From: Lunularia cruciata
Taxonomy: Eukaryota; Streptophyta; Marchantiopsida; Lunulariales; Lunulariaceae
Direction: 5' to 3'
NCBI GenBank assembly: GCA_948567375.1
Contig: OX419759.1
Location: forward strand, 63,527,493-63,591,492
Length of the DNA: 64,000 nt
Below the pieces are notes generated by a model. The model searched no databases. It was not told where the DNA came from and worked only from the letters and a program-made list of their open reading frames with translations. The position numbers and the translations under genes are program-made. Positions 10,336 to 23,010 of the stretch are shown in pieces (position 1 is the stretch's first letter; each line of letters opens with the position of its first letter).

Positions 10336-10445
10336 TGTGGCACTTTAGAGTCTATGTATGACTTATGTGTGAGTTGTGCTTCTATAGTGTATGATGTTGA
10401 TAGTGATGTATGTTATGTAGCAATGTATATATGCACGACACCATT
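10336..10445 (+). repeat. Start of a further LTR of the same family, directly abutting
   Basis: Immediately after the 3' LTR the LTR start sequence TGTGGCACTTTAGAG occurs again. It matches 9794-9905 for about 100 bp before changing into unrelated gypsy coding sequence. Confidence 0.75.
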
Positions 10446-11066
10446 TGTCCTCATGTACAAGAAGCATCCTTTCACACCTTTGAGCTTGATAAAGATCTGC
10501 CCGATGGATATGAAGGTGGATGTTGTCAACACTTTCATTTCCAAAATCCAACAAGGAGTGGAGAGCAATAAAAATAGTATGCAAATGCACATTGATGGCA
10601 CATAGAGTTCAATGTTGGGGATCAAGTCTGGTTATCAACAAACAACCTCACATTAGTTGGCCCTCGTAAGCTTAGATTTTGTTTTATTGGGCCTTTTCCC
10701 ATCCTTCTTCGAATCGGCACAATGGCCTACATTTGGAGCTACCACCACATATGACGATTCATCCAGTAGTCCATGTTTCCTTACTATGCAGATATATACC
10801 CCAACTGTGCTACTTTCTTTCTATACAAGAGATTTGACCTTGTCTAATGCTCATTGATGACAAGGAGGAATATGAAGTCAAACGCATTCTCTAGAAACAC
10901 ATTCAAGGAATTCACCATCTGCATGTGAAATATCTTGTACACTAAAAAAGGTACCCACTATATGAGGCAACATGGGAGCCAATAACCAACTAGAAAAATG
11001 CACCAATGTTAGTGAAATCTTTTGAGCAACAACTTTGTAATGAGTATGTTACATCTTAATAGAGTG
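10446..11066 (+). pseudogene. Fragment of a chromodomain-type gypsy integrase
   Basis: The fragment shows the integrase C-terminal GPF/Y-like region (VGPRKLRF near 10650-10675, then IGPFP) followed by a chromodomain. In the frame starting near 10870, YEVKRIL ... HVKYLVH and YPLYEATWEPITN can be read. These are the usual chromodomain landmarks (WEVERIL, YLVKWKGY, TWEP). Several TAG and TAA stops interrupt it. It is a 3' remnant of a chromovirus that is distinct from the PHD-type element to its left. Confidence 0.65.
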
Positions 11067-11833
11067 GAGGTTTGTAATACCGATAGCTAGACATATTATC
11101 TAGAGTTGAAAATTGGCTTGGTAACATCTAGAAGGATGTTATGTATGATGGGCTAGGTAGATCAAATAGAGGTGTCACCAAAAAGAATACTTCTACTAAT
11201 AAGGAAGAGCCAAAAATAACATGAATTTGTGATACCAAAAGCTAGACATATTATCTAAAGGTGGAAATTGGCTTGGTACATCTGGAAGGATCTTATGCAT
11301 GATGGGCTAGGTATTTCAGATAGAGGTGTCACCAAAATAAGACTTCTACTAATAGAGCAAGAGCCAAAAATAGCCTAAAAACTTTAGAGCCAATTTTGGA
11401 GGCCTAAACGGATGAATTAGGTCTCAAAAATGTACAAATTGCCCTCCTTGCCTCCCAAATATAAAGTAAGGTTGCCTTCCTTCCTCCTAGGGTTTGTATC
11501 ATCAAGAGCTTTCCAATGGCACCGCACCCACATGATTTGGAGATTCATATAGGAAGATTCCCTATAGATTCTCTCTGGTCAAAGATGGTTTGACCAGCCA
11601 GATAGGATCAAAACCGACATGTCACCCATGCATGCAACCTATCTAAGGGTAGAGCTTGCTTACAAGTCACCAATCCATGTATCTAATCCAAGGGTGGAGC
11701 TTCCTTTGGTGGTGTCTCCTTTGGTATATAAGACAATCAAGGTGCTCCTTTGGGGCATTGGAGGTTGAGTGTGAAATTGTGTATTTCTTCTTCTGTGTTT
11801 CTCTTCAGGTCTCTTGTCCTCAAAAGATAACAA
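11067..11833 (+). repeat. LTR remnant of the chromovirus, with a tandem duplication
   Basis: It begins TGTAATACC, typical of a chromovirus LTR, just after the chromodomain fragment. Bases of about 11071-11225 and 11226-11377 are two diverged copies of a roughly 155 bp unit. A TATA-like element, TGGTATATAAGAC, lies near 11722, as expected for an LTR promoter. The right end is uncertain because the duplicated unit A begins at about 11834. Confidence 0.55.
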
Positions 11834-14574
11834 TCATTCTAAAGAAAATCTTATATCATATTTGGAAGAAACAAGGATCATTCTAAAGAAAGAGTTATTT
11901 AGTGGTATGCAACATAAGAGATAAATGGATTGATGCATATTTTCCCTAAATAAATAGTGGCTAATGAAGGTAAAATTAGGTTTGATTTTTTAATTCCAAA
12001 TAAATAGCAAATTAGGGCAAAAAAATTTTCAAAATACAAAAAGTAATCTATATGTATTGTGAAAAGCAATGTAATACTAGCATCAAACTCCAAACAATAC
12101 ATGAGTGAGGATACCAAAATAGATGATAATTCTTAACTTCCTTTAGTGTTTGAAGTGTAAATTGTAAAATGAGGTAGTTTCATGTATATAACTTGAATTA
12201 ATATACACCTTGTGTATTTTGTACAGAAAAATTCTTAGTTTATATTTGGCCACTTTGATTTATAAATGCTGAAATTACATATAAACATCTTTACTTTGAT
12301 ATAATCACTTATGATATTTGGATTCAGAGTAGAACATATAATTTGAGTAAATAATGTGATGGTTGGAAGGAATGATTGCAAAAATGGGACTTCACAATGG
12401 TATATGAAATGAGTAACTCAAGCTGTTAGAAGTGCATTCACATGTTGACTTATCCTTATAAATTGTTAATAAGTTCAGTTACGGTTGAGTTTTGGTTTTC
12501 TATGATTCCTTTACCATATTTAAGTAGAATTTAATGGACAAATATTCTTGAGAAAAACCATCTAAAAAACATTAGAGAAGGAATATATTTGTATATAATT
12601 TAATAAATTTCTAATATATGCAGACAACTGAATCAGAATTACGGGTTGAAAAATAGTTATTGTTGATTATTTTATACTCATAATAACATTGGGAGATTAT
12701 TCTCTACTATACACTGTGAAGGAAATATATATTAGATAATTATATATTATATAAATATATAATATTATATTTCTATCTCTTATGGTTGAAATGATCAAAT
12801 GAACTACCAAAAATGGAAAAGGAAATGAAAACATGAGTAGTGGTAAAAGATATGTCTACTTGTAGGTCACTTGATTAGGAATTAGCACAAATGGAACAAA
12901 ATGGAACATAAAATTTCTTATTGAAAAGCCTCCAGTAATATATGTAATTTATAATTTTTCCAGAATACTAAATTTATTTGAAAATTGTAAAAAATTTAAA
13001 ACTATTTGAAAAATTTCACCAAGAAATCAACAAGTTTAAAATTGAACCACCATTTAGGTTATTAATTCACTTACAATACTTGCAACTTTAAGATGTACCT
13101 TTTATAGTTCCATCATTTATGTTTTGACTGATTCTCATTTATAACATTTAATATTGCTACAGAATTTGGAATACTATGGATCTGATGTATTTTTATTGAA
13201 AATTATAAAATAAAATAAGAATTTGTATTTCGTCCAAATTTTAAAATTTATGTGACCAGATTATTGGATGATAGGAATAAATTGCAATATGCAACCTTGT
13301 TCTTGAAACTAAAATTTCAAAATCTGGGTGGTAGTTGAATCAAACAAACATCTCAATAATAACCTTGCATAGTTATGAATAACCTTGATGAACCATACAA
13401 TACACATATACATGTTACATGAGATTAAATCGTATGAAACAATATTTCCCTAAGTGAAAAAGTTGTCCAATTTGGATTGCAAATTGGTTTAGGATTTCAG
13501 ATTTTTGGAACTTTGGTTACTTATTAGATTACTTATTTTTCAATCATTTAATTTTTTTAAGTTAATATTATATTTTTATTGATACAAGAATATCCCTATC
13601 ATTTTTTTTAATTAAGATTCAAAAATTACTAGAACCAAAATTTACACTTCAGAGCTTTTTGCAAATAGTATTTAGACCAAATAGTTTTGAATCTGTATAA
13701 CATACAATGGTTTTACTGGGGAAAGCACTATTTCAAAATGTTTCTTTTGAGGCTAGACCTGTAAAGATCCACTTTGGAGGTAATAAGCTTTCAAAGTAAA
13801 ATGGTTTTGTATTATTAAGTTTAATTGTTGATAAAATCTGACAACATCTTATTTATTTTTTGATTATAAATAACTGAATTTTGGGGGTAATATGCTTACA
13901 TCTCAATTATGCAACTTAGATAAGATTGTAAAGTTATTATGAATGCAAAAAGAAGTTTAGACACACTCGTACAGCCAATAATTTAAAAAATATTGAGTGT
14001 CTTTATGATTTTTTTGTAAATTTCTTTTAAACAGCTGAATGGGAGTGACTAATAAAAGAATAATAAGATTTATAATTTTATTTTTTTATCGGACGCTATC
14101 AAATTTTAAAAGGATATCTATAAAATAGCTTCCGAACTGAAATTGTGATGAAAAAATAAAATATTTTGTATGTTGCAGCCAATTGTACAGGGTATGGGGA
14201 AATCTCCATGAAAATTTACAAACTTAGAATTATCTTGTAAATTTCATTATTTCTTATTCACTGTTAGATTCAAGTTATTAGACAAATTCAATAAATGAAT
14301 CTCTAGGTCATTAAATTTTGAGTCAACATGCTTGATAGTAGAATGACCTAATAATATTTACAACATCATAAGTCTAAATAAATAAAGCTATGCCACCATT
14401 TCTTGAATTAAAAGCTCAGCAAATGAAAGAATGGTTGCATGTGCTTGTGCTCTTAAATTGTACTTGATATGGATATTTAGTAAATTAATAGGAATTTTTT
14501 TAGCAAAACCAGAAATGCTACCTATAAAATATAAAAACCTTTTGAAGAATGAATACTAAAGTATTAAAATACAA
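11834..14574. other. AT-rich non-coding left part of unit A
   Basis: I see no gene here. Parts of it (11834-12600 and 13560-14574) are clearly related to 40404-42279. Bases of about 12640-13560 have no partner in unit B, through either an insertion here or a deletion there. Confidence 0.6.
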
Positions 14575-15068
14575 CTTTAGTGATAATTTCACTGATGATA
14601 TTTATCACATGAATAATAAAAACTATAAAACTCAATTAAGAGTGTGTATACTAAACCACATTTGTCAAATTTTAAAGTAACGTAAGATATTTATGAAGTC
14701 AACTGATATTATCAATATTGAATCAATGAAATCTGAAGATGAAGGCAGTTTTCACAAGTAAAAACTTAAGTAAAATACGGGAGTCCATGACAAATAAGTC
14801 TTCTAAACCTCAATTTTGTCGTCATATTAGACAGTGGAATGCAAAGGAAGTTACACTTTATACTCATGGTCTTCTTTTCCTTTGTGAACTTCTTATGTAA
14901 ACCATCAGATATGTATGCCCTTATAAGCCTTTGACTCAAGCACCCTTAAATCTGCTCACCAAGGATGGCTCAGATTAGAAAATACATCATTTTGCATTGG
15001 AGTTAATTGGTATTATGCAATACATAGATGAGGCTCTACTATTTCAATCTAGCTACTTAAGAGCAAAC
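14575..15068. repeat. Promoter-like repeat R1 in unit A (left piece)
   Basis: This piece is related to R2 (19051-19360 plus 23305-23520), which lies directly upstream of the membrane-protein gene. Shared landmarks include GTAAGATATTTATGAAGTCA, GGAGTGCAAAGGAAGTTACA and CTTATAAGCCTTTGACTC. R1 is interrupted at 15068 by the antisense copia and resumes at 19023-19050. Confidence 0.7.
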
Positions 15069-18000
15069 TAGTGTGGAAACAAATAATGAGAGTGGAGACA
15101 TCAAAGAAAGAATGGTTTTGGGACACAAGTTATGCACAAAAATATTTCACCTTTGAATTGTATCAAGATGTGGCTTCCTTGGTGCTTGCAAAAATTGATT
15201 CACTAGACCAACATCAAAGCTTAGATTTGGTTTAGTAAGAGTCAAATAAATCACACTTTCAACGATCTGTCTGTACATATTTGGATCAGCCAACAACTCA
15301 CCATTTTTGACACTTAACTTATCAGAAGTTGGAGAGGAGTAGAAATAGGCTTACAAGCCATCATACCAAACTTTTCCAACACGTTGAGAGGATATTGGCA
15401 CTAGAGTATCCAAAGATTATTGCCATCTTGAATAAGCTCAACACCCAAGAAGCATTTAAGTTCTACCAAGTCTTTCATGTCAAACTCTCCCTTGATCTTG
15501 TACTTGCCAAATGACATCTTGACAACTACCAAGGAGGATCAGGTCATCAACATAGATGATAAAAAAAACCATATTACCACCAACTTGTAGTTTTTATATT
15601 GAAGAATCTGAACTGCAAACTTGAAATCCAATGGACAAAAGATAGGAATTTATCTTGACATTCCACGTGGGGCTTGCTTGAGTCCATAAAGAGACTTTTT
15701 CAACAAGCAAACTTTGTTTGGATACCTTGGATTCTCAAATCCAGGTGGTTGGATCATGTAGACCTCCTCCTCCAAATATCCATTGAGGAAAGTGTTGTTG
15801 AAGTCCATATGATAGAGCTTCTACTTATTGAAAGTGGCTAATGCGTAGAGAGCACAAATAAATGGCATCTTGGCAACAAGGGTGAAATTCTCTTTAAAGT
15901 CATTCCATACTATTGTGAGCAACCCTTTGCCACAAGCCTTGCATGGTACCTACTCATTGAACCATCATAGTTCCTCTTGACTTTAAAATCCACATGCAGC
16001 AAATTGCCTACTTACTAGGGAGTACATCAACCAACTCCCATGTTTGGTGATGATGTAGGGGCTGAAACTTCAAGCTCCATGGCTTGCACCCAATCTCTAT
16101 GACGCACCTCTTCCACAAGAGAATTTGGTTCTATTTCTTCTATAGCCTACCATATATTCATGATGTTGGGCTACAAAACATTCAACTTGAAAATGGCTCT
16201 TTGGATATTTAACCCTCGTACTTGTCCTTTGCTGTTCAAGCTAAGATGAGCTATTTGTAATCTCATCTAAATTATTTGGAATTCTTGAACTATATCTGAT
16301 AGACCATTTGTTCTAGCAAAGGAGTAGAAACATTTGTGGATAAAGTAGAGAATAAATTTCCTATAGGTTGAGAACCTTGGACTAAAGGCTTCTCAAAAGC
16401 CTATCTTGACCAAGGATTTACAAATGGTTGAGATTGAGAGTGCTCACTAGAAGCGCAAGTAGCACTTGAAGTAATAGCATGTGGAACAGAAATATTACTT
16501 GGACCAATCAAAGGAGTAGATAGTAAATCAAATGTGGAACTTGTAGGAGCCTGATACCAGATTTTAACTCCTCAAATATGAAATCTCTATGGATAATAAT
16601 TATATTAAAATCAGGATTATAACACCTATATCCTCTAGAATTTGAGGCATATCCAAGAAAGACACATTTTTTGGCTTTAAGATCTAGTTTTTGCCTCTCA
16701 TCAAGAACATGAACAACACAAATACAACATCAGATTTGATAAATCAAGTTTCCTACTTGTAGGAGCTTGAAAAGGGGTCATTTTGTGCACCGCTGTAGTA
16801 GAAGATGATTTCGTCAAGTAAATTGCACAATTAACTGCTTCTGCCTTATAACATTGGGCATTGCTTTCTCATTGAGCATGGCTCTTGCAAATTCAGCAAT
16901 ATGTTGGTTCTTCTGCTCAACAAATCCATATTGTTGAGGTGTATAACTGCAGGTAACTTCACTCTTGATACCTTGCTCATGTAGAAAAATCATCTAACCG
17001 GTTTGAAGTAAAGTCTCCTCCTCCATTAGAATGTAGATGTAGGATATTTTAACCATATTGCTTCTCCACAAGCTACTTGAATGTTTGGAAAACTAATAGG
17101 ACATCTGATTTAGCTTTCAGAAAGTAGACCCACATATATCTTGAAACATTGTCAATAAATGAGACAAAGTACTCAGAGCATGTTAAACTCTTTTCTGAAG
17201 CAGTCCATATGTTGGTGTGGATCAATTCTAACACCTTGGTCGCCCTTGTACCATGATGCTTAAAAGGACTTCTAGCTTGATTACCAAATTGACAAACCTC
17301 ACAAACTCCTATAGTCAAAGGATCAGAAAATATTGGAATCCCCGTAACCAAATCTGAGGTAGGTAACACCTTTAATCTTTGTAAATTCATGTGAAGAACT
17401 CTTTTATGCCACATCTCAAGATCTGAAAATCATTTGAGCCATGAATGAACATAGCATTCTGATTTGTAACAGTTGGGATCTTCATGTCTAATTTAAACAT
17501 CCTCCCAATTTTAGATCCAAGTTTGCATCCTATGTGCATAGCAGATTTCTCATACTTGTCCACAAACACACCATCTTGGTTAAATGGAACCTGAAACTAA
17601 GTTCTTGGTGATTGTAGCTATGTGAAGCACTCTCCTAAACCACGGAAATGAGAGAGAGATAGTGCATGTATGAGTAATAATATGTTCAGTATTATCATGA
17701 CCCGTATTCATAGACAATAATTCAGATAATGGCACTTTAGAACTGAAGCATCATGACTCTATTAACCAGTCTTCTTCACTCTTGGTCATAAATGCAGCAA
17801 TGTGTGTCATCATTAATAGATGATATTCCTAGTAGGAATCCTTCTCCATATAGTTTTGTTGAGGGAGATTACCAGTTTGAATATCATCTTGCTTCTTGAA
17901 AAAATCTTCTCATAATGAGACTTTGATTTATAGTAGCAAAATCTCTCTGTTGTGGACTTGCCTTGTGTTGCATAATGTCTTTGTGAGGATTAACCTCTAC

Positions 18001-19022
18001 CAACAGCACCTCCACAAAGTGAACTTCCGTGTCCTTTGCCTCTTGCACGACCTCTCCCAGCAAACAGAACTTGATCTTGATCAACAAGACCATTGCCAAC
18101 ACCTTGCAGCAGCATCTCTTTATAGACTAACGTTGGGACTAACTAGGCAATAGAGGATAAGTATTTCTAATGGCTATAGATATCTCAAAGGTTTATACTT
18201 CTTTGGTCGACCTTGAAGAGTATGGAGAATCAAATCATCATCCTCAACCTTAACTCCAATGCTATTCAGCTGCTCAACCAGACCACAAATATGATAAACA
18301 TAATCAGTTATGCTTAAGTTGTCCTTCTTAACCTCCATAAATTTCTGCTTCAATCAACTTTCTTGCCTTTGTTGAAATCTGAAAAACATTTGCTTATGCA
18401 TCCCAAACCTCCTCGGAAGTATCAACACCTTATATGTAACCAAACAGTGATGGTGAAACACACAAAGAAAAGAAAGATAGTGCACCACTTGATTGGCACA
18501 TCTATTCTAATCATGGACTTTAGGATCTGAAGGAGCACCTGCATGACACGTTTCAACACTCGTGAAAATATCAAAAAATTCTTGTCCTTTCAAGAAGGTA
18601 GACATTCTATATTTCCATACAGAAAAATTGTTCTTGGCCTCACTTGTGATGCCATCATAAGTATTGAGTTTAGTACTCATAGTATAAACTCTGAAAAATC
18701 AGATCACTTGATAATCAATACCTTCTACCAAATTGAACTCAAACTTTCTCACCCTCTCTCTTATGCTCTAATACCATATTACAGAAATGAATAATGAGAG
18801 TGAAGATACCGAAGGTCTCGAGGGACACAAATCCCGCATGAATATATATAGGTAGAGACGAAATACACAAGTAGTCAAGTCACTCTTCATCGTTACTCTA
18901 AAGTGATGACTAACAAGAACTGGTCAGTAAAGAATAAAGTGTGACTAAGGATTAACTCTCCTATGTTCATTAAGTGCATTCATTAAGGGCCAAGAGTATT
19001 AACATGTGATACTTCATCAACA
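15069..19022 (-). mobile_element. Antisense Ty1/copia element in unit A (degenerate, flanked by CAAAC)
   Basis: The flanking 5 bp CAAAC occurs at 15064-15068 and 19023-19027, as expected for a target-site duplication. On the minus strand the 5' LTR (18777-19022) is followed by a primer-binding site close to the initiator-Met tRNA type (complement of 18765-18776). Then come gag, a CCHC region (about 18100-17880), the GAG-pre-integrase and integrase region (17414-17073), and RT with YVDD near 15545-15560. The RNase H end is missing and only the end of the 3' LTR remains (15069 to about 15125). Many stops make it non-functional. The same insertion at the same target is present in unit B, so it predates the duplication. 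Confidence 0.85.
18777..19022 (-). repeat. 5' LTR of the antisense copia in unit A
   Basis: On the minus strand it starts TGTTGATGAAGTATCA and ends just before the primer-binding site. It is 246 bp long. Its counterpart in unit B ends at 46815. Confidence 0.65.
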
Positions 19023-19050
19023 CAAACATCCAATTACTTGTCACCAACAT

Positions 19051-19360
19051 TTTTAGCAATAATTTTAGAGTTCTGATGACATTAATCACACGAATAATAT
19101 AAACTAGAAAAATCAAAGAACTCCTTAATTTTTTGCATAGTGAATCACTGAATTTTAAAAGTTTTAAGTTACGTAAGATATTTATGAAGTCAATCGAATC
19201 TGGAGACAAAGACCGCTGTTCAACAGTAGAATAGTAAGTAGAACATTGGAGTCTATGGTGAATCAATCTTTGCAACGCCAGTTTCATTGTCATGCTAGAC
19301 GGTGGAGTGCAAAGGAAGTTACACCTCATATAACATGCTGGCCTCATGGCTAGCTTTCCC
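19051..19360. repeat. Promoter-like repeat R2 in unit A, left half (split by a non-LTR element)
   Basis: This continues at 23305-23520. Together the two parts match the uninterrupted unit B sequence (about 46850-47390). The break lies after CATGGCTAGCTTTCCC at about 19350. Confidence 0.7.
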
Positions 19361-19866
19361 TTAGTGTATTTTTTATTGTCGAGAACTGAGAGCTACGGGA
19401 GCTACGGGAGCTACGGGAGAGTGTGGAGATGGGAGAGGAGAGGGAGAGACTGGAAACAATTTCTATAATTTTTGAGGGCTCTCTAGCATGTAGCATTCGA
19501 GTGAATAGACTATTCTCTTTCTTTTTCAATTTTGGTTCCATTGGCACCTAGATTGAAGACCATGGAGAATGGAGTAGAAAGTTATGAATATTTTAAGGTT
19601 TTTTAGGGTTTAGAGTGATCATTATACATTGAGAGTGATGGGTTGGTAATTTTCATTTCCAATCTCTTGATTTTCATGATTAAGTTCCATGATTAAGTTT
19701 AAAAATTTTGGAGATGGAAATTGAAAGTTATGAGAGTCTATAGATTTTAGGGTTTGGAGAGATTGTCTTCTTATGTGAGTTGGGATGTGAGGGGTTGTGG
19801 TTTTGCAGATATGGGGAGATATGGAGAGGAGCAGCATGTGTTACTATCACTGTTTTTGTGCTAGCC

Positions 19867-20690
19867 ATGGCTACACCTTCCCATGTGGGGTCGCCTAGAG
19901 CGGGTCGAGATACACCATGCCCGGTGTGTCACCGACACTTTACCTCGCAAGGGGTAAAGACCCATGTGGGAAGGATGCACAAGGGCTATGATTGGACCAC
20001 TTGGGATACCCATGTGAGACAAGCGACTACATCAATAGCAGGGACACTCGGGATTACTCACGCTTCATCTATACCTTTGCTGATTGTTCTAGGGATACCG
20101 ATCGAGTCGAGGGAGTGGTTAGCTTCTCAAGCGGGTTGCATTTTGGGGTTATTTGAGACTAGTTTTCCATGTCCATGTCTATTCCATAGGCTACCCCGCA
20201 CACTCCATGATGAGGCTAGATAGGCTTTTTGCCTATCACGGGATCATTTGGCACATGATCCCTTGGACAAGTTAGCATGGTTCCTATTCCTCCTACTCCC
20301 TTGATGGTGTCTTCGTTATGCTAGAAGGAGACATGCGGGGCATAGAGAGGTTGCGGCAAGATTTTGTCGATTCCGAGCGGGGGATTGGGCAGCCCTTCAG
20401 GAGGAGTCTGTTAGGGCTACATGATTTAGGAAACAGGCATCACCACATGATACCACAGATTCCACTCGATTACGACAATGTAGGACATTGGGTCTGGCGG
20501 GAGATTTTAGTAGAGCGGCACGAGCGCTACACCCTTTGTCTATAGCGAGTCCTACTGATGAGACCATCTCTTCCCTATGCTCATTGTATTCAATAGCAGT
20601 AGAGGGACTACCACTAGAGGTCTTAGATTATCAGCCTAAGTAGCCTTTATGTCTCTATAGGTTGCTATTTGCACAAGCATTGTGCACTGC
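19867..20690 (+). pseudogene. N-terminal zinc-finger region of the non-LTR element protein
   Basis: From an ATG at 19867 the protein reads a short linker and then CPVC at 19919-19930, HVGRMH near 19960-19981 and a GYDWTTWDTHVR block. This is a C2H2 finger of the sort that R2-type elements use to find their DNA target. The frame continues past TAG stops near 20220 and 20430 and a TGA near 20303 into a helical region of about 150 codons that I do not recognise. Readthrough residues at the TAG sites would suit Gln or Arg. Confidence 0.6.
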
Positions 20691-20937
20691 CCCTTGCCTT
20701 TCCTCAGGAAGCTTGTCAAGGATGGTTTAATCATGAAGAATGCATATCCCTTGCCTCGGATCAATGACCTGCTTGATCAACTAAGTGGAGCATGCTACTT
20801 TTCCAAGCTAGATCTTTGTAGTGGCTATTGGCAAATTTCTATTGAAAGAGAGGACGTGCAAAAGACTACTTGCACAAGGTATGGACATTTTGAGTGGAGA
20901 GTCCTACCTTTTGGACTCACTAATGCAGCACCTTAGA
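20690..20937 (+). pseudogene. Ty3/gypsy reverse transcriptase fragment embedded in the non-LTR element
   Basis: The frame 20682-20936 reads [17 protein letters not shown], then [13 protein letters not shown], then [17 protein letters not shown], which are classic Ty3/gypsy RT blocks. It sits between the N-terminal region and the LINE-type RT of the host element and belongs to a gypsy lineage different from the element at 1-10335. It looks like a captured or inserted fragment. No LTR is attached. Confidence 0.7.
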
Positions 20938-22240
20938 GATTGCTTCCAGGTAGATAATCCTTCTAGTGGTTTTTCCGAGTTGTTTCAGGTGGCTATAGCA
21001 GTAGCAAGAGGAGACATTCCTATGTCTGTTAGTCGAGTGTTAGGTGCTAGTCGAATTCTCGTGATGGAGAAGGACACGAGAGGCATTAGACCAATTGCTA
21101 TTGGAGAGATCTTTTTGCGTTAGGTCAGTCGTACCATTGTCCTTCAACATTGTTTCACTTTTGACAACACCTTAGTCCACATCAATTTGGAGTAGCTACA
21201 CCTAGAGGATGTGAGGCTATATCTCTAGGCAATAGAGCACTCCTAGATATCCATCCGGAGTGGGTCATCCTACAGGTGGATATTGAGAACGCTTTTAATA
21301 GCGTCTCACGTGCATCCATCTTTAGAGAGCTTAGAGAGGCTGGTGGATCCTTGGCAAGTCTCATTCCTTTTGTGCGGTCTTTTTATGGCTCTCTTGCTTC
21401 CCTTTACTACCAACATGGTGGTTCACAAGAGGGAGTCACCATCTTGGAGTCAGCTGTTGGTACACGTTAGGGAGATCCCTTGGGGGGGCCCTTATTTGCC
21501 ATGGCTCACTTTAGAGCTCTCCTATCTACTACTTTGGCCATGCCACGTTGTGTATTTCCCTCCTTGGCAGATGATACACACATTGTAGGCCATGTAGATC
21601 AGATTAGGCTGGCCTTTGACTACTTGACTACCGAGTAACATCTAGTAGGCTTGAGAGTCAAGGTGTCAAAGTGCAGGGCATGGTCCCCTTGAGGTATCCC
21701 TCCCCACCCTAAACTTCCAAAGGGGTGTATCACATCCACAGATGGACTCTGTGTTCTTGGAGTGCCAGTAGGATCGAAGGATTTTTCCACACGCTTCTTG
21801 GACGTTGCCCTTGCAAGGGATGTTCTCCATGTGGATGACCTTCCATTACTAGGAGATCCACATGTGGCATTTGGTATACTCTCTTCTAGTATTGCTCGTC
21901 GACCATCCTACCTCATCCGTACATTTCTCCCCTCACCGTCCTTCCTATCATGTATGAGAGCATTTGATAGGAGGATTATGGGAGTCTTTGGTGATATTAT
22001 TGGACCATGGACTTTTGAGTGTGTGACAAGGGATTTGGCATGTAGACAGACGGCTCTACCAATCTCATGTGGTGGGGTTGGCTTGCTCTTTATGGAGGAG
22101 ATGGCACCTATAGCGTTTTTGGGTAGTTGGGCTCTCTTGGCACCCCTACTTTCCTCTCATTTTGTGGTTGCGGATAGGCTGGTTTTGGAGACTTATGTGA
22201 TAGAGGTGGAGGGAGGAGCCTTTTCTCTCTAGGTGTTATT
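20938..22240 (+). pseudogene. LINE-type reverse transcriptase of the non-LTR element
   Basis: Blocks in order: SRVLGASRILVMEKD near 21031-21075, RGIRPIAIGEIFLR near 21079-21122, ILQVDIENAFNSVSR near 21268-21312 (catalytic Asp), GDPLGGPLF near 21473-21500 and LADDTHIVG near 21562-21590 (the usual FADD). A thumb region follows from 21640. Stops include TAG at 21121 and several others in the fingers region. The RT type and the absence of LTRs place it among non-LTR elements. Confidence 0.75.
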
Positions 22241-22479
22241 GTGGCAGACAAGAGATAGTCTATCCCTACGATCACGAGAGGGTTTTCCACCATTTGCTTC
22301 ACTATCATCAGATTGGACTAGAGGTTTACAATCTTCCTTGATGGAGCAACAGTGTGAGCATACGCTACATTCTCTCTTAGTTGACTTGTCCATTCCTTAG
22401 GCTAATAGAGCACGTCTACGCTCTTGCTCCGGCAAGGGTGCAGGCTCGTGGATCCTAGCTCGATCGTGCATTAGGGCTT

Positions 22480-23010
22480 TTCGACTCGCACCAGCTACTT
22501 TCTCTATAGCGATGAGGTTTTGCCTAGGTTTGGTCCACCCATCTGCATCTTCACTACTCACTTGTGAGTGTGGTTCTACACTAGATGCAGCGGCAGTCCA
22601 CATGACACGATGTCCTTTTGGAGGATAGAGGATAGCTACCCATGATGCCACTAGAGACATAGTGTTTGCTATGGCACGAGAGAGTGGATACTTGGCTTGG
22701 AGGGAGCGTTCATATGCTTTGTAGACGACACGTGTCAGGGCAAACTTATACTTGGTCCGAGATGATTAGGTGATAGTAGCGGATGTCGTGGTAACGGACC
22801 CTACGTGCGATACAGTTTTGGAGGGAGTGATTACCCATCCCCTTGGATGGGCGGCAAGTGCAGCAGCAGGTCGCAAGGTCTCCAAGTATAGGGGCATGCA
22901 GCAAGGTCACCTCTTTGTTCCTCTAGCCTTGGAGTTATATAGAGCGATGGACACGGCGTTTGACACATTTGTCAGGGAGTGCGTGAGAGCTTATCATGTT
23001 AGGCAATAGG
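22480..23010 (+). pseudogene. C-terminal finger and restriction-like endonuclease region
   Basis: The frame has CECGSTLDAAAVHMTRCPF near 22561-22620, a CxC-x8-H-x3-C finger. A segment ending LYLVRDD comes next, then VIVADVVVTDP near 22770-22803, with an acidic strand pattern like the PD-(D/E)XK fold of R2-type endonucleases. A helical tail with GRKVSKYRGM near 22870-22900 and VRECVRAYH near 22973-23000 follows. A TAG closes it at about 23007, and in-frame TAGs occur near 22625, 22720 and 22768. The endonuclease cuts the target DNA to prime reverse transcription. Assignment is by pattern only. Confidence 0.6.
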
